NCBI RefSeq assembly: GCF_018327705.1
Contig: NZ_BNEM01000002.1
Coordinates: 2,294,001 to 2,358,000, forward strand
Length of the DNA: 64,000 nt
Source: Catellatospora sp. TT07R-123
GTDB lineage: Bacteria > Actinomycetota > Actinomycetes > Mycobacteriales > Micromonosporaceae
Reading direction: 5' to 3'
The position numbers and the translations under genes are program-made. The notes under the pieces were generated by a model. It did not search any database and was not told the origin of the DNA. It saw only the letters and a list, made by a program, of their open reading frames with translations. Positions 17,575 through 28,457 of the stretch are shown here, one piece after another (positions within the stretch are counted from its first letter, which is position 1; every line of letters starts with the position of its first letter).

Positions 17575-18252
17575 TCACGTGATGCGCAGGCGCCAGCCGG
17601 GCTGGATGAGGTCGGGGTCGGTGATCTGCGGGTTGAGGCGGCGCAGGTCGAGCACGGTGGTGTCGAAGCGGGCCGCGATCGCGGTGAGGGTGTCGCCGGT
17701 TTTGACGGTGTAGCGCCTGCTCGCGGCACCGGCGGCCTGCTCGGCGGGCGCCTTCTTCGCGGTGGTCTTCTTGGCGGTGGTGGTGCGGCGGGCCCGGGTG
17801 GCGGCGACCTTGTCGCCGTACTTGCGCTCCAGGCGGGTCAGCACCTCGTCGGCCTGGGCGGCGGACATGGCCAGGTGTACGTGGTCGGCGTGCGCGGCGT
17901 CGACGGAGGCGCCGTACGAGGAGATCCTCTCGCCGTTCTTGACGTAGAAGCCGTCGTCGTCGCCGTACGGGGTGGTGTGGATCAGTTCCACGCACTGGTC
18001 GTGGAACTCGTCCTCGATCCATCTGGCCAGGTCGCGGCCCGTCCCGGCCTTCGCGCCCACGCCGAAGTCGACGGCGGCGGTGGGCGAGCCGCGGTAGTCC
18101 AGGCCGTAGTGGTGGCTGGAGCCGCCGTGGTCGCCGTCCATGCCGGAGCTGACGTAGAGGTCGCGCTTCTTCGGGTAGTACTTCTCGAAGATCGAAATGA
18201 TCTTGTCTCCGGTCGGCCCGGTCCGCACCCTGTGCCAGCGCTTGATGGGCAT
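17575..18252 (-). CDS. Putative M15-type peptidoglycan hydrolase with C-terminal LysM domain
   Basis: 225 residues. The N-terminal domain contains SSHHYGLDYRGSPTAAVDFG (about 45-64) and HADHVHLAM (about 121-129), matching the SxHxxGxAxD and HxH zinc motifs of D,D-carboxypeptidase/endopeptidase families such as M15 (candidate ligands H47 or H48, D62, H126). A Lys/Thr/Ala linker (about 150-175) leads to a LysM peptidoglycan-binding domain (about 180-225: YTVKTGDTLTAIAARF). There is no signal peptide, unusual for a host cell-wall enzyme and more like an endolysin. ATG 18252 follows GGAGGGGG. Confidence 0.75.
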   Translation of the reverse strand: MPIKRWHRVRTGPTGDKIISIFEKYYPKKRDLYVSSGMDGDHGGSSHHYGLDYRGSPTAAVDFGVGAKAGTGRDLARWIEDEFHDQCVELIHTTPYGDDDGFYVKNGERISSYGASVDAAHADHVHLAMSAAQADEVLTRLERKYGDKVAATRARRTTTAKKTTAKKAPAEQAAGAASRRYTVKTGDTLTAIAARFDTTVLDLRRLNPQITDPDLIQPGWRLRIT

Positions 18253-18325
18253 GGCGAACCACCCCCTCCGCGCCCATTTTATGGTTTTTCGCCCGCCCAC
18301 CCGGCCGCTATCGCGCCAGGCCGGC

Positions 18326-18377
18326 GTTAAGAAGGGGCCCTGCTAGCACGTATTGCGACAAGAGGGCGCCCTTCCTC
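18326..18377. repeat. Dispersed ~50-bp inverted repeat, family C copy 1
   Basis: GTTAAGAAGGGGCCCTGC pairs imperfectly with AGAGGGCGCCCTTCCT across an 18-base centre. The element abuts the stop codon of the AraC-type gene and may serve as its terminator. A related element lies at 50399-50448. Confidence 0.7.
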
Positions 18378-18380
18378 ACC

Positions 18381-19238
18381 TCAGGGCGAGCTGGGGGCGC
18401 CGAAGTGGGGGCGCGGGGTGCGGAGGGTGCGGGGGGAGGCGCCGAGCTCGCGGCGGCAGGCCTTGTTGAAGGCCTGCAGGTCGGGCAGGCCGACCTGGGC
18501 GGCGATCGCGGGGATGGACAGCGTGGAGCGGCGCAGCAGGTGCTCGGCGCGGGCCAGGCGGCGCCGCCGCAGGTACGCCACCACGGTGTCGCCGGTCTCG
18601 GCGCGGAACAGCCGGGTCAGGTGGTTGTGCGAGACGCCCGCGTGCCGGGCGATCTCCGGCACGGTCAGCGGCTCGGCCAGGTGCAGCTCGATGTGTGCGG
18701 TCGCGGCGGCCACGGCCGGATGCGGCCCGCCGGGCGCGGACGCCGCCGGGCCGGGCAGGCGGCTGATCCGCCACAGCAGCGCCCACACCTCGGCGTCGGC
18801 GTGCCCGCCGTCGCGCGGCGCGGCGGCCAGGGCCTGGCCGAACAGGTCGCGCAGGGCCGGGGTCCGCTCGGCGGCGTCCTGCATCACCGGCACGGACAGC
18901 GCCGGGCCGGTGCGCGGCAGCCGCAGGTGGGCGTACAGGTGCTCCGAGCGCCCCCGGTAGCGGAAGGCGACCTCGCACCCGGGCGGGATGAGGCTCACGT
19001 GGCCGGGGCGGATCTCGTGCACGGCCCCGCCGAGGGCGAGCTCGGCGTGGTAGCCGTACAGGTGCAGCTGCCACAGGTCGGGCAGCAGGAACACGTCGCG
19101 GGAGGTGCCGACGCCGTGCACGCCGACGCCGATGTTGACCACGCGCGGCGGCTCGTGCAGCCGCAGCCGCACCCGCGCGCCGCCCGGCTCCAGTTCCGGC
19201 TCCGGCAGTGGCGCCGGTGCGTCCAGCGTGTCCGGCAT
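18381..19238 (-). CDS. AraC-family transcriptional regulator
   Basis: 285 residues. An N-terminal cupin-like sensor domain (about 30-125: LWQLHLYGYHAEL, PGHVSLIPPGCEVAFRYRG) precedes a C-terminal double helix-turn-helix (about 180-280: LTVPEIARHAGVSHNHLTRLFR and IPAIAAQVGLPDLQAFNKACRREL). It is divergent from the GH29 fucosidase gene, with about 100 bases between starts, so it probably controls that gene in response to a sugar (inference). Confidence 0.92.
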   Translation of the reverse strand: MPDTLDAPAPLPEPELEPGGARVRLRLHEPPRVVNIGVGVHGVGTSRDVFLLPDLWQLHLYGYHAELALGGAVHEIRPGHVSLIPPGCEVAFRYRGRSEHLYAHLRLPRTGPALSVPVMQDAAERTPALRDLFGQALAAAPRDGGHADAEVWALLWRISRLPGPAASAPGGPHPAVAAATAHIELHLAEPLTVPEIARHAGVSHNHLTRLFRAETGDTVVAYLRRRRLARAEHLLRRSTLSIPAIAAQVGLPDLQAFNKACRRELGASPRTLRTPRPHFGAPSSP

Positions 19239-19345
19239 GGTGAAAATCTACCAGCAGTGGTGATTACAGCCCACGCTGCGCGCGGCCGGGCCCACATAAC
19301 CTCTCCAGGTCACCGCCCAGCGAGGAAACCTGGAGAAAAGCCAAC

Positions 19346-20614
19346 GTGGCCATGCAGCCGTGGTTCGCCGACGCCAAGCTCGGCATCTTCGTCCACTGGG
19401 GGATCTACGCCGTCGAGGGCACCCTGGAGTCGTGGGCGTTCTACGCCGGTGAGGTGCCCCACGACCAGTACATGCGCCAGACGGAGGGGTTCACCGCCGC
19501 CGACTACGACCCGCGGGCGTGGGCGGAGCTGTTCGCGCGGGTCGGGGCCCGCTACGCCGTGCTGACCTCGCGCCACCACGACGGCGTCGCGCTGTGGGAC
19601 ACCGACCACGGCGACCTGAACGTCGTCCGGCACACCCCGGCGGGGCGCGACCTGCTCGGGCCGTACGCGCAGGCGCTGCGCGAGCAGGGGCTCAAGGTCG
19701 GCTTCTACTACTCGCACTCGGACTGGAACCACCCGCTGTACCCGTCGGTGCGCTCGCGGGGCGAGCAGCAGCACGTCAACGACAGCCGGTGGGTGGCCCC
19801 GCAGGACGGCCGCCCCGACGACCCGCAGGCCTGGTCGCGGTACCTGGACTACCGGGACGGGCAGGTCGGCGAGCTGGTCGACCGGTACCGGCCGGACCTG
19901 CTGTGGTTCGACGGGGAGTGGGAGCGCGACGAGTCGCAGTGGCGGCTGGCGCCGCTGGCGGAGCGGATCATGGCCGCCAACCCGCAGACGGTGCTGAACG
20001 CGCGGATGCTGTCGTTCGGCGACTACGCCACCCCGGAGCAGGGCCTGCCGATGGCGGCGCCGGACGGGCCGTGGGAGCTGTGCCTGACGATCAACGACAG
20101 CTGGGGCTTCCGGCACTCCGACACCAACTTCAAATCGGTCGGGCAGCTCGTGCGCTACTTCGCCGAGACGATCGGGCTGGGCGGCAACCTGCTGCTGGAC
20201 GTGGGCCCGACCGCCGCGGGCGTGATCCCGGCCGAGCAGGTCGAGCGGCTGGAGGGCCTGGGCGCGTGGATCGCCCGGCACGGCGCCGCGGTGTGGGGCA
20301 CGGGCGCGGGCCTGCCCGCCGGGCACCACTACGGCCCGAGCACGCTGTCGGCCGACGGGCGCACGCTGTACCTGGTCTGCTTCGGCTCACCCGGTGAGCT
20401 GGCGGTCAAGGGGCTGCGCACGCCGGTGCGGCGGGCGTACGTGCTGGGCACCGGCGCCGAGCTGGGTCACCGGGTGACCGGCGGCCACGGCGCGGTGCCC
20501 GGCGTGACCTGGATCGACGCCCCCGCCCCCGCCGACGTGGACCCCCACGCCACCGTGATCGCCGTCGACCTCGACGGCCCCCTCGACCTCTACCGGGGCC
20601 AGGGCCGCAACTGA
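19346..20614 (+). CDS. GH29 alpha-L-fucosidase
   Basis: 422 residues. The GH29 barrel begins FADAKLGIFVHWGIYAV (about 7-23), includes YAVLTSRHHDGVALWDT (about 70-86) and the nucleophile D189 in DLLWFDGEWE. It removes terminal L-fucose from glycans. There is no signal peptide, so it should act on imported fuco-oligosaccharides in the cytoplasm. The GTG at 19346 has GGAG ten bases upstream and is followed two codons later by an ATG that is an alternative start. Divergent from the AraC regulator. Confidence 0.9.
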   Translation: MAMQPWFADAKLGIFVHWGIYAVEGTLESWAFYAGEVPHDQYMRQTEGFTAADYDPRAWAELFARVGARYAVLTSRHHDGVALWDTDHGDLNVVRHTPAGRDLLGPYAQALREQGLKVGFYYSHSDWNHPLYPSVRSRGEQQHVNDSRWVAPQDGRPDDPQAWSRYLDYRDGQVGELVDRYRPDLLWFDGEWERDESQWRLAPLAERIMAANPQTVLNARMLSFGDYATPEQGLPMAAPDGPWELCLTINDSWGFRHSDTNFKSVGQLVRYFAETIGLGGNLLLDVGPTAAGVIPAEQVERLEGLGAWIARHGAAVWGTGAGLPAGHHYGPSTLSADGRTLYLVCFGSPGELAVKGLRTPVRRAYVLGTGAELGHRVTGGHGAVPGVTWIDAPAPADVDPHATVIAVDLDGPLDLYRGQGRN

Positions 20615-20645
20615 CCGCCCGCCCCCCCCAGACCGGACCCGGGCC

Positions 20646-20675
20646 CAAGACCACCCGAGTTGCCCGCTCAGGGCC
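20646..20675. repeat. Probable half-element of repeat family B
   Basis: AAGACCACCCGAGTTGCC resembles the left arm of the family B element (AAGATCACGCGAGTCGCC at 30313) and then diverges. It lies between the fucosidase and the GNAT gene. Confidence 0.35.
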
Positions 20676-20720
20676 GAAACGGAGATGACCGGAGCCCGCC
20701 GGGGGTGCGAGCATCCGGTC

Positions 20721-21554
20721 GTGACGAGTGACGTGGTGCGCCTGACCCTCGACGACCTGCCCGGCTGCCTCGCGCTGGCCGACGACCGCGGCTGGCTGTC
20801 GGAGGAGGGCAAGTGGCGTTTCCTGTTCTCCGTCGGCGAGGCCTACGGCCTGCGCGAGGACGACGGGACGATCGTCGGGACGACCATCCTCACCCGGTAC
20901 GGCACCGGCGTCGCCGCGATCAGCATGGTGCTGGTCGCCGCCCGGCTGGAGGGGCGCGGCCTCGGGCGGCGGCTGATGCGGTACGCGCTGGACCAGGCCG
21001 GTCCGGCGACCGCGATCCTCGACGCGACCGAGCACGGCCGTCCGCTGTACGAGAAACTCGGCTTCGAGCCCGTCGGCGTGCGGCACGTGCACGCGGGCGT
21101 CTTCACCCCGCCCCTGGCGCTGCCCGCCGACCCGGTGTCGCGCCCGGCGACCGGGGCGGACCTGCCCGCGATCATCCGGGTGGACGCCCGCGCCATGGGC
21201 GCCGAGCGCACGGAGGTGCTGCGGCGGCTGCCCGGCTTCTGCCGGAGCCTGCGGGTGGTCGAGCGCGGCGGCGAGATCACCGGGTTCGCGGGCGTGTGGC
21301 CCAATACCGAGCGACTGATGGTGGGTCCTGTCGTCGCTGAGAGTGACGATGACGCCCTCGCGCTGATCACCGAGTCGCTCGCGGGCACGGACGGGCTGGT
21401 CCGGATGGACTTCGACGAGCGGCGGCCGCACCTGCGCGCATGGGCGCTGGCGCACGGGCTGACCGAGCGCTTCACCTGCACGATCATGGCGCGCGGGCCG
21501 GTGCGCGGCGACCGCGGCCCGCACTACAGCCCCCTCATGCAGGCACTCGGCTGA
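20721..21554 (+). CDS. GNAT-family acetyltransferase, probable tandem-domain
   Basis: 277 residues. The first domain contains GTGVAAISMVLVAARLEGRGLGRRLMRYAL, with the RGLGRRLM acetyl-CoA loop at about 86-93, and LYEKLGFEPVGV. The second half (about 145-277: RPATGADLPAIIRVDARAMGAERTEVLRRL, GFAGVWPNTERLMVGPVVA) resembles the C-terminal acetyltransferase-like domain of two-domain GNATs. Start choice between ATG 20685 and GTG 20721 is not settled; the latter removes an atypical Arg/Gly/Cys prefix. Substrate unknown. Confidence 0.8.
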   Translation: MTSDVVRLTLDDLPGCLALADDRGWLSEEGKWRFLFSVGEAYGLREDDGTIVGTTILTRYGTGVAAISMVLVAARLEGRGLGRRLMRYALDQAGPATAILDATEHGRPLYEKLGFEPVGVRHVHAGVFTPPLALPADPVSRPATGADLPAIIRVDARAMGAERTEVLRRLPGFCRSLRVVERGGEITGFAGVWPNTERLMVGPVVAESDDDALALITESLAGTDGLVRMDFDERRPHLRAWALAHGLTERFTCTIMARGPVRGDRGPHYSPLMQALG

Positions 21555-21709
21555 TCCACTTCGGGCGGCGGCGTGAACGATTTCCATTTCGGACGGTGAC
21601 CGTCCATCATGGCCGCATCGTCGCCCGTGTCGCGGCCGCGCCGTGGGTCGTTGGGCGGACGAGGATCAACGCCAGGAGACATCTACCCAGAAGTCCGTTT
21701 TATCGGTAA

Positions 21710-23977
<2,268 letters not shown>

Positions 23978-24023
23978 CGACCCGGGTGGACGCCGCGGCG
24001 GGCGACGCGATAGGAGTTCTGTC

Positions 24024-24998
24024 ATGACCGTACGGCTGCTGCTGCTGGCGCTGAAGGACACCTACGCCCACACCCACCGCGGCGACCGCCCGGCCGTCGC
24101 CACCGCCGACGAGCTGCTGGCGGCGGCCGGCCCGCTCGCCGAGGGGGTCCACGTCGCCGCCGCGGACGTGATGGCCGAGCCGAGCTGGGACATCTCCCCC
24201 ACCACGATGCTGGCGCTGGCCCGCCGGGTCCGCGCCGCGCTGCTCGACGACGGCTACCAGGGCGTCGTCGTCGCGCACGGCCCGGACACCCTGGAGGAGA
24301 GCGCCTACCTGACCGATCTGCTGGCCGGGCCGGCCGCCGACCGGGGCGCGATCGTCTTCACCGGCGGCCTGCGCCGCCTGGACGACCCCGACGCCGACGC
24401 GCCGGGCAACCTCGCCGACGCGATCACCGCCGCCGCCGACCCCGTGCTGACCGGGGTCGGCGCGGTCGTCTGCGCGGCGGGCGAACTGCACGCCGCCCGC
24501 CTGGCCACCCTGGTCGACGCCGACCGCGTGGCCCTGTTCGACTCCGGCCCGGCCGGACCGCTGGGCCAGGTCATCGGCACCAAGGTCGAGCTGCTGGCCG
24601 CGCCGCCGCCCCGGCCCCCGGCCGTGTCCGGCGAGCCCGAGCCCGACGTCGCGCTCATCGCCACGTACCCGGGGATGGAGCCGGGGCTGCTGCACGCGGC
24701 CGTCGACGCCGGGGCCCGCGGCGTGGTGCTGGCCGGGACGGGCTCGGGCAACATCCCCGTCGGGCTGCTCAGCACCGTCGGCGAGCTGGTCGGCTGGGAC
24801 ATCCCGGTGGTGGTGGCCTCGCGCAGCGCGACCGGCGCGGTCGCGCTGGCCGACCTGCCGCCGGGCACCGGCCTGGCCGCCGGGATGGGCGCGATCGGCG
24901 CCCGCGGCCTGGCCCCGGCCAAGGCCCGGGTGGCGCTGATGGCCGCGCTCGGCGGCGGCGGGGTCGAGGCCGTACGCGACTGGTTCGCCCGCCTCTGA
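24024..24998 (+). CDS. Asparaginase-fold protein with altered active site
   Basis: 324 residues, the full length of bacterial asparaginases, with the type I/II fold pattern: a C-terminal domain with ALIATYPGMEP, GVVLAGTGSGNIP, SRSATGAV and a final KARVALMAAL. The first catalytic Thr is retained (T13 in ALKDTYAH, normally ATGGTIA). In the second motif HGTDTxEE reads HGPDTLEES: the catalytic Thr of the T-K-D triad is P87, D88 remains, and the triad Lys region reads LHAARLATLVDAD with no Lys. Normal asparaginase chemistry is therefore doubtful. It follows geosmin synthase by 46 bases on the same strand. Confidence 0.8.
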   Translation: MTVRLLLLALKDTYAHTHRGDRPAVATADELLAAAGPLAEGVHVAAADVMAEPSWDISPTTMLALARRVRAALLDDGYQGVVVAHGPDTLEESAYLTDLLAGPAADRGAIVFTGGLRRLDDPDADAPGNLADAITAAADPVLTGVGAVVCAAGELHAARLATLVDADRVALFDSGPAGPLGQVIGTKVELLAAPPPRPPAVSGEPEPDVALIATYPGMEPGLLHAAVDAGARGVVLAGTGSGNIPVGLLSTVGELVGWDIPVVVASRSATGAVALADLPPGTGLAAGMGAIGARGLAPAKARVALMAALGGGGVEAVRDWFARL

Positions 24999-25076
24999 TC
25001 GGCCGAACCCGCCCTCGACCGCGTACGGCTGCGGACAATGGGTGAGAAAGCGGTCGAGCGTACGAGGGGGCGGGCC

Positions 25077-25316
25077 ATGGCGACCGACGAGGCGGCCACG
25101 CGGGCGGAACTGGCGGAGGTCGAACGGCTGATCGCCGACCTGCGGCGCAGCGCGCAGGGCATCCACGAGGAGATCGGCAACCGCGACGACGGGCCGGGCG
25201 ATCCCGGGGACGTCAGCGAGCTGTTCGCCGAGACCCAGGAGCAGGAGGCGCTGCTGGGCGAGCTGGAGCAGCGCCGCGACGACCTCCGCCACCGCCTCGA
25301 CCCCCACGAACCCTGA
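25077..25316 (+). CDS. Small coiled-coil hypothetical protein
   Basis: 79 residues, highly charged (Glu, Arg, Asp), almost entirely predicted helix with heptad character: LAEVERLIADLRRSAQGIHEE and ELFAETQEQEALLGELEQRR. ATG 25077 is preceded by GAGGGGG at suitable spacing; a longer ATG form from 25038 lacks one. Convergent with the ATPase gene and ending four bases from its stop codon. No family recognised. Confidence 0.65.
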   Translation: MATDEAATRAELAEVERLIADLRRSAQGIHEEIGNRDDGPGDPGDVSELFAETQEQEALLGELEQRRDDLRHRLDPHEP

Positions 25317-25319
25317 CCG

Positions 25320-28300
25320 TCAGTCGCGGGCGGCGCGGGCGCGATCGACGACCTCCTCCGTGGTCAGCGGGCTCTTGGGGTGGTGGCTCAGGCACAGGGG
25401 CGTACGCACCTTGCGGAACGCGAAGCCCTCCCCTGAGGCGTAGAACTCGCCCGTGCCGAGCCGCGCGATGTCCGGCACGTCGGCGCCCTTGGCGCGGGCC
25501 ATCTCCCGCGCCGCGTCGATCTGCACCGGGGCGTTGAGCAGCCCGAAGAACTGCGTCGCGGCGTTGCCCGGGATGCCGTTGTGCAGGCCCTTGGGCTGCT
25601 GGGTCGCGAAGACCAGGCCCAGGCCGTACTTGCGGGCCTGCGAGGCCAGGGCCAGCGTGCTGCGGGTGCACGCGGTCATCGGGCCGGACGGCGCCAGCGT
25701 CTGCGCCTCGTCCATGACGAACAGGCCGCCCAGCGGCCGCTCCCCGGCCGGGTTCTTCTTGATCCAGGCGAACAGCGCCATCTGGAGCTGGTTGACGAAG
25801 CTCTGCCGCTGCTCGTCGGAGGGCAGGCCGACGAAGCTGACCACCGAGATGCGCGCCCGCTTGCCCGGCGCCGGGGTCAGCAGCAGCCCCGGATCGACCG
25901 GGGCCCCGTCCCCGCCGAACAGCGGGTCGTTGACCGTCGCCGCCCGCAGCGTCTGCGCCAGCCCGAACCCGATCCGCTCCGCGTCGTCGATCTGGCTCAG
26001 CCCCTCCGGCAGCTCGGAGAGCAGGTCGAGGAACTGCTTCAACCCGCCGCCACCGGTACGGGCGAACGCCGTCAGCGACTCCTTGAGCACCGCCCGCGCC
26101 AGCTCCGCCTTGACCGTGTTGCCGTCGACCTTGGCGCGCGGCGCCAGGCTGGCCACCGCCGCCGCGATGGAGATCGCCAGCTCGTCCGGATCGCCCAGCA
26201 CGCTGCGGAAGTCCGGCAGCGGCTGGAACGACACCGGGCGGCCCGCGTCGCGGTTCGGCGTCCACACGACGACGTCGGTGCCGTCGAGGAACTCCGCCGC
26301 CCGCGCGGCGTCCCCGTCCAGCCAGCCCGACGGCGGCTGCGGCCAGGCGTCGCCGAGGCGGGCGAGGTCGTTGTTGGGGTCCAGCACGATCGTGGACACG
26401 CCCTGGAGCGCGCACTCCTCGATCAGGCGCCGGATCAGCACCGTCTTGCCCGAGCCCGAACCGGCGAAGATCACCGTGTGCTTGCGCAGCCACTCCAGCT
26501 GAAGGTGCAGCGGCAGCCCGTCGTCGTACCCGGTGCCGAGGGCGATCACCGCCGACTCCCCGCCGGTCGCGGCCGCGTCAGCCGCCGGTTCGGCCGGTTC
26601 GGCCTCGGCCGCCTGCTCGACCTGGGCGAGCTCCGCGGCGACCTCGCCGAGGACGGTGCGCAGCAGCATCGTGCGCCCGGCCGGGCGCCGCGAGACCAGC
26701 CACGCCGCCAGGCCGGGATCGCGCTCGGCCAGCAGCTGCCGCAGCGCCGCGAAGGTACGCAGGTCGTCCTCGCCCATCTTCAGCCAGGCGCCGCCGTCCT
26801 CCGTGAACGCCTTCAGCGCCTCCTGGGTCTTGGGGCCCTTGTTCCAGTCCTCGTTGCGCAGCAGGAACAGCTTTCGCTTGGTGATGCCTCGGCTGAGCCC
26901 GGCGCCGGTCCGCGCCGCGTGGATGCGCGCCAGCGCCGCGATCGGCTGCTCGGCCGAGACCGCGCGGAACGACCAGTGCTGCTCGTCCTCGACCGTCTCG
27001 TCCAGGATCCGGCGCAGCCGGGCGTGCAGGGCCACCTTCCCGCCCTGCGGCGGATCGAGCTTGAACTGCCCGCCGAAGCGGCCCTGCTCCTCGATCCAGG
27101 CGGCCAGCCCGGCTTCGAGCAGCTCACGCACCACGCTGTCCTCGGTGGACGGCCGCAGCGCCCCGGAGATGTCCGCGGCCTGCTTGAGCTGTGTGAACCG
27201 CGCCTCCAGCACGTCGTCGCCCGGCGGCTGCGGGGCGACCGGCACCACCGGCGGCGCGGAATCGCCGTCGGCGAGCAGGCTTTCCAGCTCGCGGACCACG
27301 CCCCGGCGCAGGCAGGACTGGACGTGGTCGTTGATCGTGTTGATGAGCCGGCGCGGCGTCATGACCGTCGCGTACGCGAACGCCTCGGGAAGCACCGGCC
27401 AGGAGGGGTACTCCGGGACGTACCCGATCTCGGCGAAGCGCACCGCGAACCGCTTCTCGACGATGTCGCGCGCGATGTCCGCGCTGGCGATCCCCTTTAG
27501 CGTCACCGCCTCCCGGAACCGGTCCGCGACCGACTTCGTGGCCTGCGTCCGGATCAGCGTCCAGGTCGAGGGCAGGCACGACAGCACCGTGAGCGTGCGC
27601 CGGGTCGTCTGCCGCAGCGACATCAACCCGTCCGCGATGCGGTTGACCAGCATGATCTGGTCCTGGCTCTCGTCACCGGCACTGCCGCCGGAGGTGTCGG
27701 TGACCGCCTGCGCGATGAGCGTGTCGAGCTGGTCGACGGCGACCACGGCCGGTCCGGTCAGCGCGAGCAGCTGGGAGATCTCCTGCACGACGAGCTGCGG
27801 CAGCTTCGGCTCCGGGTGGATGCCCCAGGCGTGCCGCTCACCCTGTTCCAGCTCCTCCATCGACTGGAGATACGCGTAACCGACGTCCTGTGCGGTGGGG
27901 TCGCCCGCCGCCAGCAGCACCAGGGCCCGCGCCGTGTGGTGGCAGGCCATCCCGACCGGCTGGTGGTGGCGGCGCAGCGCGCCGACGAACTCGTCCACGT
28001 GGCCGCGTTCCAGCAGCCCGTTGCCGCCGATCGCGGCCCGGGCCTGCTCCCCCACCCCCGCCTGCTCGCACAGCCGGTCGAGGAAGACCGCGAGCTGACT
28101 GCGCTGCTCCCGGTATGGCCGGTAGAGGCCGTCCAGGAAGGCCAGTGCGGTGCTCTTCCAGAAGTAGCCGCCGTCCAGCAGCCCGACCAGGAAGAAGTAG
28201 CCGCCCTTGAGCTGCGTCTGCTCCCGTACCCAGCCGAGCAGGTGGGTCTTGCCGGAGCCGGCCTGGCCCTGCATGGCCACGCCCATCGGGCTGCCGTCGG

Positions 28301-28457
28301 CGCTGCGCTCGGCGTCGGCCAGCCCGTCCAGGATGTACCCGGCCACCTCGCCGTGCAGCGCCTCGACGTGGAACGGCGAGCTGCGCCAGACGTCGTCGGG
28401 GACGGGGGCGACGTCGAACCTCAGGCAGGACAGCGCGCTGCGGTCGTCCTCGTTCAT
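25320..28457 (-). CDS. Large dual P-loop ATPase: N-terminal AAA module fused to HerA/FtsK-like module
   Basis: 1045 residues, third gene of a coupled operon. The N-terminal module (about 1-400) is AAA/ORC-like: Walker A GQAGSGKTH at 64-72, Walker B AVVAVDQLD at 237-245, and TPRRLIN in a possible sensor-2/lid region. A helical linker (about 400-640) includes an acidic Ala-rich stretch. The C-terminal module (about 645-1030) is of the HerA/FtsK/VirB4 kind: GSGSGKT with K671, LDPNNDLARLGD after strand 2, Walker B LFVMDEAQT with D916/E917, then FATQQP and an arginine-rich end. HerA-type ATPases form hexamers that pump DNA and partner nucleases. The ATG overlaps the upstream stop as ATGA. It matches no defence ATPase I know by architecture. 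Confidence 0.85.
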   Translation of the reverse strand: MNEDDRSALSCLRFDVAPVPDDVWRSSPFHVEALHGEVAGYILDGLADAERSADGSPMGVAMQGQAGSGKTHLLGWVREQTQLKGGYFFLVGLLDGGYFWKSTALAFLDGLYRPYREQRSQLAVFLDRLCEQAGVGEQARAAIGGNGLLERGHVDEFVGALRRHHQPVGMACHHTARALVLLAAGDPTAQDVGYAYLQSMEELEQGERHAWGIHPEPKLPQLVVQEISQLLALTGPAVVAVDQLDTLIAQAVTDTSGGSAGDESQDQIMLVNRIADGLMSLRQTTRRTLTVLSCLPSTWTLIRTQATKSVADRFREAVTLKGIASADIARDIVEKRFAVRFAEIGYVPEYPSWPVLPEAFAYATVMTPRRLINTINDHVQSCLRRGVVRELESLLADGDSAPPVVPVAPQPPGDDVLEARFTQLKQAADISGALRPSTEDSVVRELLEAGLAAWIEEQGRFGGQFKLDPPQGGKVALHARLRRILDETVEDEQHWSFRAVSAEQPIAALARIHAARTGAGLSRGITKRKLFLLRNEDWNKGPKTQEALKAFTEDGGAWLKMGEDDLRTFAALRQLLAERDPGLAAWLVSRRPAGRTMLLRTVLGEVAAELAQVEQAAEAEPAEPAADAAATGGESAVIALGTGYDDGLPLHLQLEWLRKHTVIFAGSGSGKTVLIRRLIEECALQGVSTIVLDPNNDLARLGDAWPQPPSGWLDGDAARAAEFLDGTDVVVWTPNRDAGRPVSFQPLPDFRSVLGDPDELAISIAAAVASLAPRAKVDGNTVKAELARAVLKESLTAFARTGGGGLKQFLDLLSELPEGLSQIDDAERIGFGLAQTLRAATVNDPLFGGDGAPVDPGLLLTPAPGKRARISVVSFVGLPSDEQRQSFVNQLQMALFAWIKKNPAGERPLGGLFVMDEAQTLAPSGPMTACTRSTLALASQARKYGLGLVFATQQPKGLHNGIPGNAATQFFGLLNAPVQIDAAREMARAKGADVPDIARLGTGEFYASGEGFAFRKVRTPLCLSHHPKSPLTTEEVVDRARAARD

